Assembly: GCF_014633365.1 (NCBI RefSeq)
Contig: NC_068338.1
Span: forward strand, 14,580,616-14,644,615
Direction of reading: 5' to 3'
DNA length: 64,000 nt
Source of the DNA: Diospyros lotus
Lineage: Eukaryota > Streptophyta > Magnoliopsida > Ericales > Ebenaceae
Part shown: piece after piece, positions 60,565 through 64,000 of the stretch
How the letters are laid out: every line of letters starts with the position of its first letter
Position numbering within the stretch: the stretch's first letter is position 1
The notes under the pieces: model-generated
Told to the model about the DNA's origin: nothing
Seen by the model: only the letters and a program-made list of their open reading frames with translations
Database searches by the model: none
Program-made: the position numbers and the translations under genes

Positions 60565-60900
60565 AATTTAGTAACGGAATTAGCGACGAGGTCAGCCTCG
60601 TCGCTAAAAAATAAAAAAAAATTAAATAAAAAAATTAAAATTTAGCGACGGGATCAACCTCGTCGCTAAAAAATAAAAAATAAATAAATAAAATAATTCA
60701 AATTTAGCGACGGGTCAACCCCGTCGCTAATCAGCCAAGGGTACAACCCTTATCGCTGATTCCGTCACTAAAAAATACCCGTCACTAATCCCATCACTAA
60801 ATTTCAGCGACAGAAAGGTACCCGTCACTAAATTTGTCGCTAAAAAATTTAGCAACTGAATTTGATGTTTTAGCGACGGAATTTTTCATCGCTAAAATGC
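60565..60900. repeat. CACTA right subterminal hairpin array
   Basis: Same TTTAGCGACGGG...CCCGTCGCTAAA units as on the left, about five pairs, partly decayed (CGTCACTAAATTT). Confidence 0.8.
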
Positions 60901-63565
60901 TGATTTTTTGTAATGTTGTTTAAACTCAGATCTACGGAGATTTGACCGTTGGATTTGCTTGGTTTTGGGATATGATGGTTGGAATACTCGAGGGTGTCGA
61001 ATAGCGGTCTCAGATTGCCGAAAATTGCAGGCCACGGTGGGCGGCGGCTATTGGTAGTGAGTTTTATTTTTTTTGGCTAAAAATTTAACCCTAGATCTAC
61101 GAAAATCTAGCCATCCAATCTGTCATTTTTGGGTATGTTTGTCACTGGGTGCTGTGCACCTCGTGATAGCCTCCGATAGTCGGAAAAATAGCCTGCAGTT
61201 GGCGGTCAGCGATGGCTAGAATTCGTCCTTATGTTGGCCAAAAATTAATTTCCAGATCTGTTAAGATCTAACCATCTTATGGCTCTCATTTTAAGAAATG
61301 TTGATGTTCGTGGCGAGGGCTTCGATTCGATATGATGGTCAGCCATATTTCGCATGTTGCCGATGGTAGAATGTCAGGAAGAAAAAAAAAGAGAAAGAAA
61401 AGAAAAAAAAAGAAAATAGGGTTTTTGGGGTTTGGGTAGGTCGAGTAAGGTTTTGGGCCTAGGATGGTGGGACCCAATTGGGTTATAGAATGGCCCAATG
61501 TGTTGGGCATGGTTTGACCCAGTTTTGGCAGCCCTTAGGCTGGCCCACTCGATTTGTTTTCCCTTTTTGTCACTTGTCCGTGAACCTAGAATAACTTAGT
61601 TAGGTTGGTGTTACTCAGAATATTGACATTAGTCTAATTTGGGTTCTCCTTAGGTCTTTTGGAATTGGCAATGGGACTAGCGAGTCACTTTGTTGATCGG
61701 AGTTTTAAAGACGAAACCCTATTAAATGACTCGAGGCCGAGCAAGACTGACCCCGAGTGCGCTTTAGGCTAGCCCATGATGATAACTTGGGTTTATCCCG
61801 AATCCTGATTTCTAATAAATTCATTTTATTCTGAGGCTAGCACGTTGCAAATCATTTCTTTTAAGCCATCTATTAAATCACTAATTAATTAATTATTATA
61901 TTTTTAAAAATTTACCATTTGAGTTATAAATATAAATATATATGTATTATGAAAAAAAAAATTAAAATATTATCTATATTAAAAGAAATCTAGTTTATGG
62001 GTGAATATAGAAAAATATATATATATTATTCTTATTATAACCTATAAGTGGGTATGTAATTTCACTATACACTTACATGTAGCATGCAAGGCGAGGCATG
62101 ATGACGTAGTCGATGGTTAAGTTCGACGAATTCCATGGCTCCAAATTCAAATATTGTGCGTGCCAAGGTATAAAATAACTGATTTAGGGTGTTAGGCAAT
62201 GGTTAGGATTTTCAGTAATTTTTATTACGTTGCTACTTTTATTACCCAAATGTGACCACCCCATTTTATTTATTATAGGCTTGGATTCCCAAGATTTTGC
62301 TCGATCTTCTCCCCAGGTTTGGACTTAGTCATTCCTTCCCAAGCGAGTAGATATGATATGTTATGTTTACCTTATTTTGTGCACGTATATATTGTTCCAT
62401 GCATAACTTGTATATGATTTTTATATGCGGATCATAGAAAAAAACTTTTAAATATTTTTAAAATGCATGAAATATTTGCATCCTACTAGGAGATACATAA
62501 ACAGAAAGATTATAAGTGATACCCTAACTGATTTCTTTTCTTTGAGCATGTGAAATATTGAATGATATGGTGCATTTTGGGCACCACATAAAATAATAAA
62601 TGGTTATGACTTGTGCATTAAGTAGGGTATCATTTGCATTATTATTAGAGGACTATCTAGTAGATTCCCTAGTGACTCACAGTAGGAAAAGATTATGGTA
62701 CTGTGAGGCTTGGCATGCCAAGGTCATGAGAGACACGGATAGTATGTTTCAACACTGCTATCACATGGGCTATTATGGTATTATAGTGTGATGATGATGT
62801 ATGTGCCAGTATATGTACTTGTGTGCATGTGTGTATAGGCGCTATGCCAGTTTCTATTAGTGTGTCCTCATATTGGTGCATACATCACATGTAAAAAGTA
62901 TATGAGACTTAGGTGGTTAGGTGAGCAACTTATGGGGGTTGTCTCTAGACACATATTTTTCCTGCACTATGTTTTTCTTTTGAACCTCAAATTGTGTAAC
63001 TTATGGTACACATACTCGTTGTTCACCTTACTATTATGTTATTGTATCCATGATGTTCATCCTAGCATTTTTATTGCATACTCTCCTAGTGCGCATAGCA
63101 TACCTTATACTCGCAAGTCCACAAGACTCACCCATTTTTTTAAAAAAATATTTTCAGGAGATTCTTCTTTTGAATACTAGTCCAGCAAATCTTCTGGTAT
63201 GATGTCGACTTCTTTTGATTCCTGATTTGATATAGAATGCTCTGTGGAGACGCACACGTACTATTGAGTCTATTCTTTTGTACTTTATTTTTGTGGTACA
63301 CAATTGTGTCAAAAGCCCGAGATATGGGATTGTATATGTATTTATAACAGCAGGATGATGGAAATTCATTTTTTTTTTTTATAGCTACTGTATATGAGAT
63401 ATTGAGATTTTCGTGAAAAAATTGACATAGTATTTTATTCCATGTCTCTATATTTTGTCAATAGCATTAATGTTTTTAGCAAATCAAGATAGAAAAGAGG
63501 TTTACTAATCTAAGGTGGAGTCGCTAGGCCTAGGAATTAGTGCCAGTCATGATTTATTAGAAATC

Positions 63566-64000
63566 CACGGTGAAGTCTAGAGTGCAGTATACAGTATGTG
63601 GTGCTATGCAAAATGTATGGGAGAAAGAGTTTCTCCGGGAGAAGTAGTATTGTTGAGTGTCTAGGATGCAAAAGGTCACCCATAACAAGAGGAAAGTAGA
63701 GAGAGAAAGTCTTGGAAGAAGAAGTTAAAAAAGGACAGAAAAGATAAGTCTAAAAAAGAGCTAGGCAGAAGTATTTGAATATGAGGGGTTAAGTGCTATT
63801 TATAGTTGTCAGCCATGACTGGGACATGTGACACGCATATGCTGGATTACAAAGTGCTTTTGGCGCATGTAGTGTCGTCTGGGATTAAGTTTGAAAGAGG
63901 GTCTTCATGAGAAACCCCTCAGAAGAATGGTCCCTCAGAGGAAGGAGAGCCTGAAATAGGTGCGCCACATTATGCGAGACAACATAGGGCAAAGTTATGT
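63566..64000. other. Window end, probable Tat-type LTR sequence
   Basis: GA-rich and AT-rich with a minus-strand TATA-like CTATAAATAG (near 63800) set in a context like that at 52739. No gene. Confidence 0.35.

Larger units (their letters stand above)
59290..60915. mobile_element. Non-autonomous CACTA (En/Spm-like) transposon, 1626 bp
   Basis: Left end CACTACAAGAAAAATG, right end TTTTTTGTAATG (decayed inverse of the left end), with the 3-base target duplication TTG on both sides (59287-59289 and 60916-60918). The paralogous LTR has the uninterrupted site near 24900 (CATTCGGCC on the plus strand). There is no transposase. Subterminal regions are built of TTTAGCGACGGG and its inverse. The centre (60000-60540) is AT-rich and includes GGTTCGAATCC (60419-60429), a pol III B-box-like word. 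Confidence 0.88.
58948..63565 (+). mobile_element. LTR, inverted paralogue of 22190-25239, split by a CACTA element
   Basis: Begins TGTAAAGATCTGG and ends near CTAGGAATTAGTGCCAGTCA. It is colinear with the reverse complement of 22190-25239 across its length. Without the CACTA insertion it is about 3.0 kb, the same as its paralogue. The left flank is GAAAG; the right edge is diverged and a GAAAT near 63561 may be the altered duplication. Whether it is solo or part of a longer element cannot be told. Confidence 0.75.

Overview
This is a stretch of a flowering-plant nuclear genome, AT-rich and gene-poor. The evidence is a nine-exon plastid-type 13-lipoxygenase gene with canonical GT-AG introns, plus plant-type Copia, Gypsy (Tat-like), L1-type LINE and CACTA elements, many microsatellites and no bacterial-style coding blocks. 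The sequence does not let me name the species.

Layout. (1) 1-20405 is a tandem lipoxygenase locus on the minus strand. LOX-B (6737-14999) can be read as a complete 901-codon gene. Exon 1 of a second copy, LOX-A (577-889), with its promoter, lies at the left edge; the rest of LOX-A would lie outside the window. The two copies share exon 1, intron 1 sequence, the TATA region and an upstream flank (2010-2345 versus about 20090-20405), so this is a segmental duplication. Later insertions separated the parts: an L1 LINE (about 2600-5125) between the genes, and a 2706-bp solo LTR (15638-18343, TSD TCGGG) upstream of LOX-B. An orphan first exon that looks like mitochondrial ornithine aminotransferase (18577-18725, plus strand) also lies there.

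(2) 20580-34080 is nested Copia-type LTR material. It holds a solo LTR (20585-25265, TSD GTAGG) containing another solo LTR (22190-25239), rearranged LTR pieces rich in ACTCGAGT-like palindromes, and the 3' half of a SIRE-like element on the minus strand with an env-like ORF carrying two stops (32938-33852).

(3) 34215-40700 is a decayed plus-strand Copia polyprotein followed by its 3' LTR, which carries a 1.4-kb insertion. (4) 40700-44970 is AT-rich with no recognisable gene. (5) 44974-53592 holds an LTR, a 5'-truncated LINE with a poly(A) tail, and a Tat-type Gypsy element on the minus strand with its 5' LTR. (6) 56040-58583 holds a SIRE-type 5' LTR plus gag joined to a Gypsy RT/RNase H fragment. 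(7) 58948-about 63565 is an inverted paralogue of the 22190-25239 LTR, interrupted by a 1626-bp CACTA element (TSD TTG).

The only gene that looks functional is LOX-B. By family knowledge its product oxygenates linolenic acid at C13 in plastids and feeds jasmonate and oxylipin synthesis. A G-box next to its TATA box fits jasmonate-responsive control and is mutated in LOX-A. Most other coding signals are fragments of transposons.
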